This document shows, one piece after another, positions 31,736-45,000 of a stretch of 64,000 nucleotides of DNA (position 1 is the stretch's first letter; each line of letters begins with the position of its first letter). The stretch is from Asterias rubens (taxonomy: Eukaryota > Echinodermata > Asteroidea > Forcipulatida > Asteriidae), in the NCBI RefSeq assembly GCF_902459465.1, contig NC_047076.1, positions 5,717,488 through 5,781,487 of the forward strand, written 5' to 3'. A program made the translations under genes and the position numbers. The notes beneath the pieces were generated by a model, which worked only from the letters and a program-made list of their open reading frames with translations, did no database searches and was not told the origin of the DNA.

Positions 31736-33600
31736 TTTCATGCATGCCAATGGAGGTAAGTATGTAACGACTAGAAAATAAAGCGTGAACTTTTTCAAGC
31801 ATGTACATTTTTTTATTATCTAGTCTTCTTTTTTATAACTTGTCTCTTTGTTTGAGATGCAACTATGCAAGTAGGTCTGATATAAGTGGTAAGTATCCAT
31901 AAATGTTACTCCGACTTGATATTTTGTACTTAAAACGAACGCTGCAACTTTACTATTTAACAAAAAGACAGGAGACGTTTTGTTTGTGTGTGTGACGAGA
32001 TTTCAACAACTCAACAAACGTACTTGCCTAATTACATTTCGAGCAACAAGACCCGTTGTATAAAGGAAGAATTTCTTGAAATACGAGCTCTGTGCAAATA
32101 TAGCTTGGGCGACCTTCCTGACACTTCGAATAAATAAGTTCCTCTTAGACGCCATCTTTACAGGCAACTTGGCTTTTGGCCGCGTCAAGCATTCTGACTT
32201 TTCGACACAGCCAAGCGGTTCACACACCAATCATGCAAGGAGTTTGATCAAACTTCCACCTGATGTTCACGGTAGCTACACAAAACGCGTTGTTGTGTTT
32301 AAAATAATTTACAAGCTTGTAAAGATGGCCAACATACACATTGTTAGTTAACTTTACAAACTAATTTTTAAATACTTTTTACCACTGAGGTACGTGGCGT
32401 TTGTGAAGAACTCTTTTCATTTGACTTGATGTACTGACCTTTTGTATTCCTCTCCATACAGACAAGGGGACTGACTCACAAACCACAAGAAAATTTACAG
32501 ATAAAAAAAAAACATTGACCTAACCTCTGACCTTCGGTACTGACCCTTCACCTCTGACCCCCCCAGAAACACTCCACGCACCAAAGATTGACCCCTGCCT
32601 GTGTTAGACATTTGACCCCTGACCCAATGACCCCTTCGGTTAACAACCAACTGACCCACGAGACAAGCTGCTTCTGGAGCCGTTATGTTTATGAGTCTTT
32701 GACCTTTGACACGAACAACCACGATGTGCTCGCCGTCTCACTGGAGGATTTACAAACAAAAAAACAGAAACAGGGATTTGTTCATGTGACATCTTCTCGA
32801 AGCCGACGCTGACTTTTAACGAGTGACAAAAGTGCATTGAACTGAAGAGTGGTTTGGACAAGATTTGAAGCGTGACAACTTCAAAGATGGAACTGTGGAA
32901 AGCAGGACAGAACTGACTCGAAGGAAGACTAGCAACAGAAGGGCGAGCGGTTTTTTTGACCTTTGACACTTCCACCAACTACTACAACCCAAGACGTTGC
33001 TGTTTTACAAACTGTCCGCAACACAACTTCAGTACCCTGGACACACGGAGACACCATCCCATGGACCATCGACGACAGAAAACAATTTTTACTGCAAACA
33101 ATCTCTGACATCTGACCTGACCTTCAACAAGACTGCTGCAATTTTATAAGCGGGGATGTGACGACAACAGAAAGGCATTTTGACTTGAGCGTAGTAGGAT
33201 AGACGAGGCAGTGACACCCAGGAAGGCAAGACCACCCTGGAACCATGGATCGTACCGGGTGACAGTGACAAAAGTGACAGTCACAGTTAACAACCGGGAC
33301 ATGTGACCTGGACACCAACGGTGACCTGAATACAAGCAACTGGGCCCAATTTTCCTAGAGCTGCTAACACGAACAAGTTTATCGGCCAGACACAAAATTA
33401 GCAGGGAGCCGGTTTCAAACAATATCCGAGGACAGTTTGGCTGGTGACGTGCTTATTTTTATGAAGCACTTTTTGTCTTTCTCTGCTTAGCAAATTTTCT
33501 TCGTGTAGCAGCTCTATGACCTTTGGCCCCTTTGGGTTTGACCTCAAACTGTGACCCACAGCTTGACTTAAAGACCTTTACACTTACTAAACTCTACTAA
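31736..33600 (+). other. RBM45: RBM45 3' UTR with an intron
   Basis: Twenty bases after the stop codon a strong donor occurs (TGGAG then GTAAGTATG, donor at 31756). A matching acceptor, ATTCCTCTCCATACAG, ends at 32461. An intron in the 3' UTR is therefore likely. The downstream exon is rich in TGACC/TGACCT repeats. No polyadenylation signal can be assigned; AATAAA near 36146 is one distant candidate. Confidence 0.55.
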
Positions 33601-36239
33601 CAGAAATGATGAACAGTTCTAAAGTGTATATACTGGTGTGAGTTTAGGATTAAGATGGCCCTTCCCAACAGACTTGCCCTAGCAAACAATGATCTGCTCA
33701 ATTAATGCATATTCCAATGGTTAGCAAGGATTTTTTGCTTGCGCCTACATGCGTCATGTTGTGATGCTCTTTTCCCTTATTCAGCTAGCTCAGAAAATCA
33801 GCGCTTACCCTAAGCTGAAAATGATGACTGTATTTTTAAGCACAGAACTTACACAGTTAGCACAGAAATTTGGTGCTAAGCTAACCAGTAAGTGGAGAAC
33901 GGTGACAGTAATCGCATAATTAAGCTGTTGGTAGAGCCATTCAGTTGGTAGTGGTGGTTAACTTGCTGAAGCCTTAACTTTTATCAGCAAAAAGTTTTGT
34001 GATTTCTGAAATTTTGGGAAGTGGCCATTTGGACCTTATATGACATCTCTAAATCTTTTATTCCACGAACAAACTTTAGGCAAAAGATATTTGTTATAAA
34101 ATCTGCTTCAAGGTGCAATATTTTGGACTCCATGTTGAACTGACCAGAGACAAATCACCCACTTTGAATAGAATTGTTGTAATAATGCATTTTTATTTTG
34201 TGTTTTTGTAATTACTTTGGCATATCTTCGGTAAAGTGCTGTTTTTTCTTGCTTTGTACCTCATTGTTTATCCTTTTTGTGAAAAGATAACATTTGTTTT
34301 TAAAGTGGGAAAATTTACTTCTAAATGTTTTTTTTTTTAGTAGGACGTTGGAACATTCTTCTGTGTAACTTTTGAATTGGACAAGACAATTTGGGTGATT
34401 GGTAGACAATCTTAACTACCCTGACTTATCTAGGAAGTTTGCCAACTTGGTTTACTGACATGAATTTGGTACGTTTTATTCTTGTACAGTTTTTTCCCCT
34501 CGGTAAACGTCAACGATTTACAGGTTTTCTTTTGGGTAGCATTTGCTTTTTAAAGGTAACAAATGTTCAGTATTAAAAGATGATCATTTTACCAATTTCA
34601 ATGTGGATGAAAAATGGAGAACAAACTCACAAATTTGTCAGTGAAGTTTCACCAGCTTCATCAGACTGGAAACTCATCAAAGCTGGTTAGTAACAATGTT
34701 TTTTTTTTTCAATTGCGTTTTTTACTGGTGGTATCTGTCTTGTGAGCACAATTGTTGAAGCTGGGCTTAGCTTTTAGCACCGACTTGCTTTTACAATGAC
34801 AAAGGGAAAAACCAGAATTGAAGTGAGAGTTAAATTGATATTGATTGAAAATATCTGATTGGGGGAACTGAGTGTGCTGCCAGCTTGGGTTATTTCAATG
34901 GTGTTAGCTTCCCTCGATGCCTTCGTAGGCAAAGGTTATGAATCTACTTCTGTCACGTTGGTTGAGAGCATTGGGTGACTTTGGTGGTCACGAGGTGGCA
35001 GCAGTCTCACCATTGCCCAAATTCATGGCTTTGCTAACCACAGAATTATGCGATTACCTCCCGTAGAATTACGCGCTTTATAGTGTGGTGTATTTAAAGC
35101 GCAAACTTACTCAATAAGCAGAGCCATGCTATTGGACTCAGGGGGGGGGGGTTATACCCCTTGATCTTTGGAAATGCGCATGCATGAACTCTGGAAATTG
35201 TCCAAGCATGTCTGCTGCCACCTAGGGCTCTGAAGTGTGCCATCGTGTACAGCAAAGAGCAAGTTCGGATGAGCGAGCGAGTGTCTAGACTTGACCAGAA
35301 ACTGTGACGTAGCTCTCGAATTGACCGAAGTTGACCATGCTCAGTGCATGGTTCAATAATGGGTGCGTTCGTTTAGCCGTGCTTGTGGAGTGGGTCACTT
35401 GGGGGCTGGGGTTAGGTGCATGACGTTACGGTGAGTGAGCATTTGTTTAGCTCTTGTCGGGGGCTCACCCGAGTGCCAATGCGGAGTCGACCCAGGGAAG
35501 CTTATCGAACGCACCCATAGTCAAACCTCCTTTTGCTCTATGGTTTCTGGTTAGTCTAGTCGGTCTAGTAGCCACCCAAACTTGCTCCTACTTGAATTGC
35601 ACACACATCACATGAACATAGGTTTAAAATGCTGGACTCAAACTTATGTGCCCCCTGTAAATTTTAGTCTTATCTTTGTTACACTACTGAAATGGAGACG
35701 GACAACTTAAACCTGGTCTTGACATTAAACATTAGGACTGTGTGTTTTACCCCGTCTAATGACTTATGAACTTTGTTGTGTTCCTCACTTTGTTGGAATC
35801 TTACTTGATTGTCATGTTAACTTGGATTTGTGGTTAATTGGTGGGGGGGGGAGGGGTCCTATCTTGAGATATATGTTTTTCACGTAAAACTGGAATTGTT
35901 TTTGGTAATGTCCGATTAAAATACGTAAATAATGAGAGAAAACATTACAGTGTGTTACGTGTATGCTTTCATAGTAAATGTTTCACCAAGGAACTATCAT
36001 AGAAGTTTTGCCAATGCCATTTCAGGTTCATAATGCTTGGCAGAACTAATTACTTGAGCTAGAATACTCTTGGTTCCAAGACCATGGTGTTTGCCTGTAC
36101 ACTCACAACCAACGTTCAGATCTATGTACACGGAAAACTGTATGTAATAAACAAACATAGAGGGCAGTGTAATTCTGTTCCCCGCAAGATGTCGGTGGTG
36201 AAGGAAGAGCCCTCTGTGTTTGTTCACTACAAGTTTGTA
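33601..36239. other. Non-coding region, possible RBM45 3' UTR continuation and MITE pieces
   Basis: No exon recognised. 33750-33940 is a diverged copy of the TAGCGCAGAAATTTGG MITE. 34985-35240 is bounded by GAGGTGGCAGCAGTCTCACC and GTCTGCTGCCACCTAGGGC, inverted ends of the family at 2418, with sequence from a second family nested inside (CTCAATAAGCAGAGCCATGC). Poly-G runs occur near 35142 and 35843. Confidence 0.45.
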
Positions 36240-36625
36240 CGGGTTGTGCAGGTTACTTGTTAAAATGAGAGTGCCTTAAGAACAGCTCTTAACATCCACT
36301 GGAGTCAACATATCACCAACAAAGTTCTATATGGGAACCTACCCAAACTCTCAGCAAAAATCAGACAGAGAAGGATGTGTTTTGCTGGCCACTGCTACAG
36401 GAACACAGACGAACCAATGTCCAATATTGTTCTGTGGACGCCTAAGCATGGGAGGAGGAAACCTGGTAGACCAGCACTAACTTGCACAGACATTTTTAAA
36501 GTGGACACAGGACTTGAATCAGCCGATTTCAAGTCGGAAATGGGGGACAAAAAGGCTTGGGGAACCATCGTGATTCGAGGACATCACTTGACTTAAGCAA
36601 ACAAGCAAGCAAACACAAAAACGGT
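36240..36625 (+). mobile_element. 5'-truncated non-LTR retrotransposon, C-terminal reverse-transcriptase protein fragment
   Basis: The reading LLNIHWSQHITNKVLYGNLP, then IRQRRMCFAGHCYRNTDEPM and LWTPKHGRRKPGRPALTCTD, is the familiar C-terminal region of endonuclease-reverse transcriptase proteins of non-LTR elements, with the H-C and GRPxxT motifs. The frame stops at 36594-36596 and is followed by an AAGCAAACAAGCAAGC-type tail. The rest of the element is missing. Confidence 0.75.
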
Positions 36626-36639
36626 CGTTGAAGCCATTA

Positions 36640-37165
36640 TACACTTTCGGTACAGAAAAAAAAGAAAAAAGTCCACAGATTTACAAATAACTTACAGGGT
36701 TCACAGAAGGTAATGGTGAAACACTTCTTTTGAAATACTATTCAGTGAAATGCTTTACTTTTTGAGAAAACATTAGCGATAGCGAGAATTACGTATTTAT
36801 TTTAAATACATGTCATGACACGGCGAAACCTGCGGAAACAAGGGTGGGTTTTCCCGTTATTTTCTCCCAACTCCGATGACCGATTGAGCCTAAATTTTCA
36901 CAGGTTTGTTATTTTATATATAAGTTGTGATACATGATATAAGTGTGGGCCTTTGGACATCAGTGTTTACCGAAAGTGTCCAATGGCTTTAAGCAGCTCA
37001 AAACAGATGGACACTGTATAAGAGACAAAGAGACAAAGAGGCAAACCAAGTAGGCATTGGATGGAGAACATCAAAGCATTTTTGGAAGCGTCACTTGGAT
37101 GCGACAAGGTGGAATAATCAAGGTGGAATGGTGATGAAGACGCCTTCCGTCTGTAGTGGAGCAAC
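36640..37165. mobile_element. Chimaeric MITE copy followed by a second LINE scrap
   Basis: 36640-36990 joins parts of two TTAA families: the CAGATTTACAAATAACTTAC and TTTTGAGAAAACATTAG sequence, then the TTTTCACAGGTTTGTTATTT ... ACCGAAAGTGTCCAATGGCT end with TTAA. 37040-37110 reads in one plus frame as KRQTKxxLDGEHQ-like or, shifted, RQRGKPSRHWMENIKAFLEA, resembling another LINE C-terminus. Both are degraded. Confidence 0.45.
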
Positions 37166-37199
37166 ACAGGCAAGATAGACAGATGTAGACAGCTCTATA

Positions 37200-38610
37200 G
37201 AATTGGGGATTGGTTGCCAAAAGGAGGAAATTCTCTAAATTTTATGTGAACAAAAATGTGCCCATTATATCAGTGTTTGACAAAACAAGTAAAAAAAAAA
37301 CTCAAATTATATTCCAATGTTGTTGTTTTTTTTCGGGTCTTTTAATTTTTACATTTTTCAGCCACACAAGTGGTATACAAAATACATGGCCAACATTGTA
37401 TACTGACTACAGTACATCGGAAACAACATGCCTGTTCCCATAGCAACAACTCATTCAAACAACGAGGGAACCGTTTAAACAAAACTGATGCACACACATC
37501 AAACTCGTAATACTGGACGAACCACAGCTCATCTCAGTCAATGTTTTACACAAATGATACAATCATATTTTCATAACATACTACATGTATATGCTTTTTT
37601 TTGTTATATTGTTCTCTTCACATAGCAGAGGCGCATTATTAAAAATGTATCTACAAGGTTTTTAAGTAAGTTTACTCTTTCTTTTTTTTTTACATCAACT
37701 TCACAGCAAATTATTATCTAAGTATGTTTTTGATTGTCACTAACATTTTAAAAATAGTGAGTAATGCTGATCATTTGTTAATGTTTTAGTTTTTTCACCC
37801 TTTTAAATTTTAGACTTTTTAAGCTGAAACTTATTTTAAAAAAACTAGTGGGCCATCGTCTTTATTTCATTACTTTAAACCATGGAGATTGTAAGCAAGT
37901 CTGCTTCCCAGATGTGAACTGGTTTGCTGCAGTTTGTATCAGCTGCCACTAGAGGGCGCAATTAACAAGGTAGCACAAAAAAATCATGCTGAGCAGAAAC
38001 AGGTTACCAGCCAAAATGCCATCAAGTTCACATTTCTTCAACTGGTAAACCACGCTAAGCAGTTCTTTCTGCTAAACAGCTTCGTGACATTAGGCCCAGT
38101 TTACTTGTTTGTCGACCCGGTTAGTCAAGGACTTCTCTTTGTTCTCCCATTGTTTGGACCTCGTTTTTGTAACGTCACAGGCACAAGTTGGTTAAGTGAA
38201 AGGGCGTCCTCACCGTGTCAAAACACATGGATCCCTTTTGTTAACATCTTTAATTTCAACAATTGACAACCATCACCTCTGACCAAACAAAACACAGATG
38301 AGGAAAGCTTACGTCACTGCACGAATTATTGTATCAAATGAAATCATTGAGTCTGTAAAAACTAGTGCCTGTTTTTGTCCTCTTTGTCCCCTGAGGACAA
38401 AGACGGGGGAACAAGTCTACAATTAGAAGCACTCACATTACATGAAATTTTTATGCTGCGACATTGTTTTTGTACCTTCGTATGCTGAAAGTTCGAAAAA
38501 CTCAATTGGAAACCTACAAAGAATTTCACAAAAAGGAAACAAACCAAAAAACAACTTTGTTTTTCCGTGACAGACTTGTGCAGATATTGTTTTGAAGTAA
38601 TGTAATGAAC
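37200..38610. other. AT-rich non-coding region between converging genes
   Basis: No exon or recognisable protein. 37930-38250 contains pieces related to the CTGCTAAGCAGAAACAGGTTACCAGC-type MITE also seen at 39700-40150 and 50480-50640. The open frame at 37934-38266 is not a gene I recognise. Confidence 0.4.
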
Positions 38611-38611
38611 T

Positions 38612-38992
38612 TTAGGTAACAACGGACACTATTGGTAATTGTCAAAGACAAGTCACTTGGTATATCTCAACATATGCACAAAATAACAAACCTGTGAAAA
38701 ATTGAACTCAATTGGTCGTCGAAGTTGCAAGATAATAATGGAAGAAAAAACGCCCTTGTCACATGAAGTTGTGTGCTTTCAATGCTTGATTTCAGGACCT
38801 CAAAATCTAATTCTGAGGTCTCGAAATCAAATTTGTGGAAAATTACTTCTTTCTCGAAAACCACGTTACTTCAGGGAGAGCTGTTTCTCACAATGCTTTA
38901 TACTGTTAACAGCTCTCCATTGCTTGTTACCAAGTAAGTTTTTATGCTAATAATCATTTTAAGTAATAACCAATAGTGTCCACTGCCTTTAA
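38612..38992. mobile_element. TTAA-flanked MITE (GGACACTATTGGTAATT family)
   Basis: Begins near 38620 with ACGGACACTATTGGTAATTG and ends CCAATAGTGTCCACTGCCT then TTAA at 38989-38992. The internal inverted pair TGATTTCAGGACCTCA and TGAGGTCTCGAAATCA is present. Confidence 0.75.
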
Positions 38993-41900
38993 AAGCAACT
39001 TTTGGCTCATTTTTAAAACAACTCTTGCGACTTGACAAAAATAACACGAGGTAAAACAAATTCCAAGTGAAACATTTTGATCACTTTTTTTTCTAGTCAA
39101 TGCTTAAAATGAAAAGGCCTACCACTATTTCAAAACCCTGTCTTCCGTCACGACAATTCACAACATTAACTTGAATGTTTTTGAAAACGTAATACTTTAC
39201 AAGATTACAAGGGAGAAGAAAAAGAAAAAAAAAGAGAACAAACGCAATTCTTAAAGACTATAACATACTGAAGAAATCTTGTAAAAGCTGTTGTAACGAC
39301 GACAATGAATAGACAGACAGGAATAAAAAAACAGAAAACTAAGGACTTGCATAACAAACTGAAATCAATTAAAAACAACGAATTCCTGGCAATAGAAGAA
39401 AACAAGTTTTTACGTGGAAACCAACGCTTAAGTAGGTACCAACTTTACTTCAAATAATAACGTTTATTACTTAACATCACACCCCCCCCCCACACACACA
39501 CACACGCACACAAATCAAATATTTCACTTTTGTTAAAATATATTTCTGCAAGAACAAAGCCCAATGATTGATTTTGCACGTTGTACCATAATCACAAAAA
39601 GTTTAAAATAATAATTGTACAGATCGAACATGAAGACGGCACCATAATTTTCTCATTTTAAAACAAAGAGCACTTATATATCATGCAAAAGACAGCCGTT
39701 CCCACTTTCATAAGCCTGTAAGCGCAACTTTGCTCAATAACAAATTCATACAGTTGCTTTAAGAACAAGCAAACTGCTTACCAGAATAAGGTTACTAGCT
39801 CAAATACCACATGTAACATCTGTGATTGGTATCCCCCTTGTTTCTTCGCTTAGCAGAAAATGTTCAAGCACCATTGTCCCCTTTAAGAAGCTCTTAGAAA
39901 TTTGTCCCCTGTTTTACCAGCTGAACATGCCATGTAAAGTCAATTGCTTGCGGCAGGTTCCAAAGCCCTTTTCACTGAAAAAGCAACTTGCGTTGTTAAT
40001 TTTTCCCCGCTTATCGCCAATGCACAAATCACAATTCCAAAGTGAGATTTATAAATGAAAACCAAACCCCGGCCAAAATTTAAAGAGCCACTCTTATGCG
40101 TAAAAACAAATAGCCACGCACAAAACCATTCTGCTAAACCAGGAAGATGGTTACCAGCTAAAACTGCACGTGACAGATACCAGTTGTAACTGGTTCCCCA
40201 CTCATCTTTTACTCAGCTGGAACTTGCAGCATTTTCTGTACAAGCACCTCAACGAAAAGCGGGGCAGGCTTTGCATGAAAGCTACGGCTTGCGATATTAA
40301 CCCCCAACAAACCACCATTCTCCGCTGGCCAAATGCCAGATAAAACTCGCAAGTGATCCGGCTGGCTAGTTCGGTGTAGAAAAACATCCATATTTCATTT
40401 CAAATAATGGACCGGAGAAAAAGCTGGTGGCCTAGTGGAACAACAAGCTAACTGGTCCTGTTGACCAGTCACTGACAAAGTTACGGGCAAACCCTTCAAA
40501 TCTCAACAGGGGACAACAGACAACAGTTCAATTAACAACCTCCACATTAGACTGCAGGACTTGCAATCACAAGGTTGTGGGTTCGAATCCCCCAGCTAAA
40601 CGCTGATTTCACAACAATGACTAAAATAAATATTGTCGTCTAGTTACTGAACCACAACTTCTTGATTTGTGCAATTCACAATCATAAATGTTAAACCAAT
40701 GTTTGTATGTATGAGGGAGATTGGCTGTTGCCAGCTTTGTGCTTGTATCCCTTTGTGGGAGTTTGCGGAGTTCCCTTGATGGAAAGATCATTCAAACAAA
40801 CAAACAAACAAACAGTGTCTGGATTGAACGATTCAATACTTCTTCACACCTCAGATATGGAAGATCAAACTTACTGACATCTTATAACTTTTATTTTAGT
40901 ACTTTTTTTTTTGCAAGTAAATTATTACAAACTTTTTAGTTAGTTTATCTAGCTTTCCAAGCAGCAACATGGATTCCGATCAAAAGTACATTTTATTTAA
41001 TCGGACAGTTCACTGTCATGTTATTTACATTCTGTGATTATTTCCTTTTTTTTTTAATGGCGGAAGGATTAAAAATATCACAGAAATCATTATTTGTAAA
41101 AAGTAAAATGGTCCATCTCCGAAATAAGCGCCACTCGGCCGACCTCGTTTGACGGAACAAAAATAAAACTAAGATATCTGTACAATAGCATTTATGTCTA
41201 TACACATTTTTCCCCCTCAAATCACTGCCTTTTCGTTGATTTTTCTTCGCTTTTCACAGGATTATTCTCACATGCAGGAGGCTGGAGGTTGCTTCATATT
41301 GTACACAAGAGTTGCAGCATTTACATGCAGACACGGCCAGAAAATAGTAGAATATATGAACACCAAGGAGAACAGCGTACACACTCTTGCTTTAGTATAT
41401 ATATATATATATATATATATTTACAATTCTTTAACAGCAATACATGTACATGTACTATGAATTGTGGAGTTTTTTTTTATTATTGAAGCATATCGATACA
41501 TCACATTTTAACATGATTTTTTTTTTTTTTTTTTACATTTAATTGTTATTAACACCACACACAAAAAACTAAACAAACAAAAAAATATTACAGATAATAG
41601 GTTTGTGTGTTTCAAAAACACGATGCATTTCAACTCCCAAGTTGGTCAGGTCTTTTTTTTTTTGTGGGAAGAACCTGGATTGGAGAAGGATAATTTGGTC
41701 CCCAAAATTTTACGCCCAGAACCATCAATGGATCGTTATTTTTTTTCTTCATTTGTGGTTACCCTGCTTAGTGGCGTAACTTTTGTTTGTCTTGTCGTGT
41801 CGCCGAGTACACCACAAGAATTGGACCAAGTAAATCTGTAACTCATTCTCAGCCGGTCCTGGTGTGCCACACAACTGCTGTTTGAATTTGTTAATTCGTC

Positions 41901-42037
41901 ATGACTGTTGTGCATAAAACGGCGGTAAGACTGCCAACTGCCAAACTGCAGTTACAAGGTGGCAAGCTGTGTTCTTCAAAACATCAGAGAACGGACAGGC
42001 CATCTTTTGGATTTGATATTTGACCTTGGCCTCAAGA
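38993..42037. other. AT-rich region including presumed HDAC 3' UTR
   Basis: No coding exon seen. The HDAC 3' UTR should begin at 42037 and run leftwards. Candidate AATAAA signals on the minus strand occur near 40995 and 39460 but none is decisive. Contains a C-rich and CA-rich run (39481-39510), a TA dinucleotide microsatellite (41396-41423) and several T homopolymers. Confidence 0.4.
40545..40815 (+). mobile_element. tRNA-derived SINE with (CAAA)n tail
   Basis: The head ATTAGACTGCAGGACTTGCA continues to GGTTGTGGGTTCGAATCCCC, which contains an exact B box. The body (TTCTTGATTTGTGCAATTCA, TGGCTGTTGCCAGC, GGAGTTCCCTTGATGG) matches the reverse complement of 30195-30400. The tail is about four to five CAAA repeats. 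This looks like a full-length single-headed member of the family. Confidence 0.75.
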
Positions 42038-45000
42038 CTATGACTTAGCCTCACAGTCTTCTTCTTCCATCGGTTCGGATCTGCAAAGGACAAAACAAAT
42101 ATCAAAAAATGAATTCAAGGTCATCAATTCACAATTTAGTTAACAATTTCTATCAACAAATTAACTAAAAAACAAACGACTCATCATTTCTAACTACACA
42201 TTTAAACTTCAAAATTCTATTAACAAGTTATCCTAAAAATCCAAACATATATAACCCAAACTCTAAATCCTATCAGCAAATTTAAACTATGAACATCCAT
42301 CATCCAACACATTACATTAAAAAAAAAAACGACTTTAAATTGGAATCAACAAACTTAAATTTGATAAGAGACGACTGTAAATTTCTGTCAAGAAATGTTA
42401 ACTTAAAATATCTTCCAACAAATTAAAGTACAACAACCAACAAAAGACTTCATATTTTGATAAACAAATTAATTTTAATTACTATTAATTATTCAACCAA
42501 AATATGCAGCAATCATATAGGCAATCAAAAGAGCAAAAGGATAGTTCAATATTATATACTAAAAAAGAAAAGGTAACGGGTTATCTAGATTATAAATGAA
42601 CAGACTGAAATTAAAATATAAAAAAAGAAGGAGAGAAGGAAATGGGTAAATGGGTAAAGAGAGAGAGAGCAACAATTGAAGTTCAATTCACAAAATAATA
42701 AAGCAGCATTTGTACACGGGCTAATAATACAAACAAAATAAAGGCAACATTAATCGTAAATGCAAGAAAGAAAATGACTTTCAAGATGTAAATTCAATTC
42801 CAATTCAATTCAACTGCACATTTACTTCCATACTTCCTGTACAAATATTGACAATTACATGTACATGTAAAACGGAGTAAAGCAAACATATCATTAAGTA
42901 AGAGTAAACATAAATGTATTAAATAGAGTATGGGGCCGTTTTGGTAAGCATAAGCTTGTAAAAACAGCCAGACAGACAAATAAACAAAACAAACAGACAG
43001 ACAAGCAGACAAAAGGACAGATGAACATAAGACATGACACACTGAGTTCATAATATTAGCGACAAGATGGCAGAACAGTTGAAGCAGAAGCGATATAAAT
43101 GTACATTCTTGTGAGTGGAATCTCATCTTGATTTACCTGGCGTTTTGGCGGACAGACAAAAGAGCCATGGCAGACACCGTATCGGCTTCATCCTTCTCCC
43201 GTTGCAGAAGCTGGGTCGACTCCACGGCTGAACAATCAACAAGAGGTCCCAAGGCTCGTACACTGGTCCAGTATTCAGCTGTAAAAAAAAGGGGGAGGAA
43301 CAATGATAAAAATAATAGTACACTTATATTTATTTTGGTACAATGCTCTAAGGCATGACAATGACAATAACTTCCTATCATAGTGGTTTGTATAATGACA
43401 TCACACTTTATGTAGCCACGACGATTGACTTGCTTTTAAATAGATGTTAAATTTGCATCGGGATAAAGAATATGAATTTTTTTTATTTTTTTTTTTTTTT
43501 TTGGTTTTTACCCATATACACCGATGTGTGTAGCACTGTATACTCAGTACTTTCCCCGAGTCCTGTGAAAAAATCACAGGCATTTTACTCGGGTGGGATT
43601 CGAACCCACGACCCTTGCAACTCTAGAGCAATGTCATACCAACTAGACCACCTAGAATCGAATCCCACCCGAGTAAAATGCCTGTGATTTTTTCACAGGA
43701 CTCGGGGAAAGTACTGAGTATACAGTGCTACACACATCGGTGTTTATGAGTAAAAACAAAAAAAAATTAATATTCTTTATCCCGATGCAAATTTAACATC
43801 TATTTAAATCGTTTGCAGTACCCGCTGCTAAACATAGGATTCGAACTGCCTCTAGCTACCGGGCAATCTAGGTGGTCTAGTTGGTATGACATTGCTCTAG
43901 AATTGCAAGGGTCGTGGGTTCGAATCCCACCCGAGTAAAATGCCTGTGATTTTTTCACAGGACTCGGGGAAAGTACTGACTTGCTTTTAAAATCATTCTT
44001 AGCTTTTTGTGAAAACGGCCCCTGAAAAATCTCATCCCTGGACAATTGACTGTGGTGGCTTAACAAGTGGAGGCGGGGCGGGGGGGGGGGGGGGGGGGGT
44101 GTTCAAAAACTCAAAAAACTTACACTGGATCTCGATGGCCCTGTGCAGACACTCCAACGCCTTGTCATTGGGCACAGCCTTCAGGGCTTGTTCACTGAGG
44201 GCTGGTCCCTCATCACCCAGGAGCACCTGAGCGCAGACCTCAGAGGAATCGCAGATCGCTGGAAGGTCGTAACCCCCCTCTAAGGCCAGTACTACACGAC
44301 CTCCTGCTAGGGTCATCAGCTGTCGCGTCATGTACCCAAAACCTGAAGAAATATTAAAAAATAATAACAATAACGGGCAATAATAAGAGCACACTGGGCA
44401 CCACAGCGCTTTACAAGTATGAGAAATGTGGAAAGTGTTTCTTTGTTTCATCAACAAGTAAACTTTCATTCACTAGTTTCAACAGACACAAACAACCGAT
44501 CCGTCTTTAAATGAAAATTTCTCAATTTTGACAGTTTTCAAACCGAACCACACATGTATCTCTTGCACTGGATTTCATGTCTGCTTCCACCTAGGGTCTC
44601 AAAGTCTACCATCGCAGTCTGAAAAGATTCGCTGAATTACTATTAGCATTATCTTGTGGCAACTTACATGCAGGGGTGAGTAGATACCCTCCAAGGGGGT
44701 TGGCGTGTCCCTTAGCAGCGTCAAAACCAGAAGACACTAAGATCACATCGGGAGAAAACTCCCTGGCAATGGGTAGCACCACAGACCTGCAAGTGAAACA
44801 AATATTTAAAAACTAGGTTGCAAATAGCAAACATGTGATTGAAAACTCCTGAGTTCAGGATTTTCTCAACATTTCCTTGGGGTTTCAAATTTTCTTGAAA
44901 GAAGTTTAAACAGTAACCAAAGGGAGAAAAAATCGTTCACATTTTGGGAAAAATCTGAAGATTTGTCTTTCTGGTAATGCACAGAGTCTGTAAACCTCCT

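Noticed and set aside
37934..38266. 110-codon open frame between RBM45 and HDAC
   Set aside because: Overlaps repeat-derived sequence, no recognisable domain, no splice or conservation support.
43856..43945. Possible tRNA gene with good A and B boxes
   Set aside because: The flanks do not form an acceptor stem and the same sequence recurs with a constant non-tRNA body, so it is a SINE.
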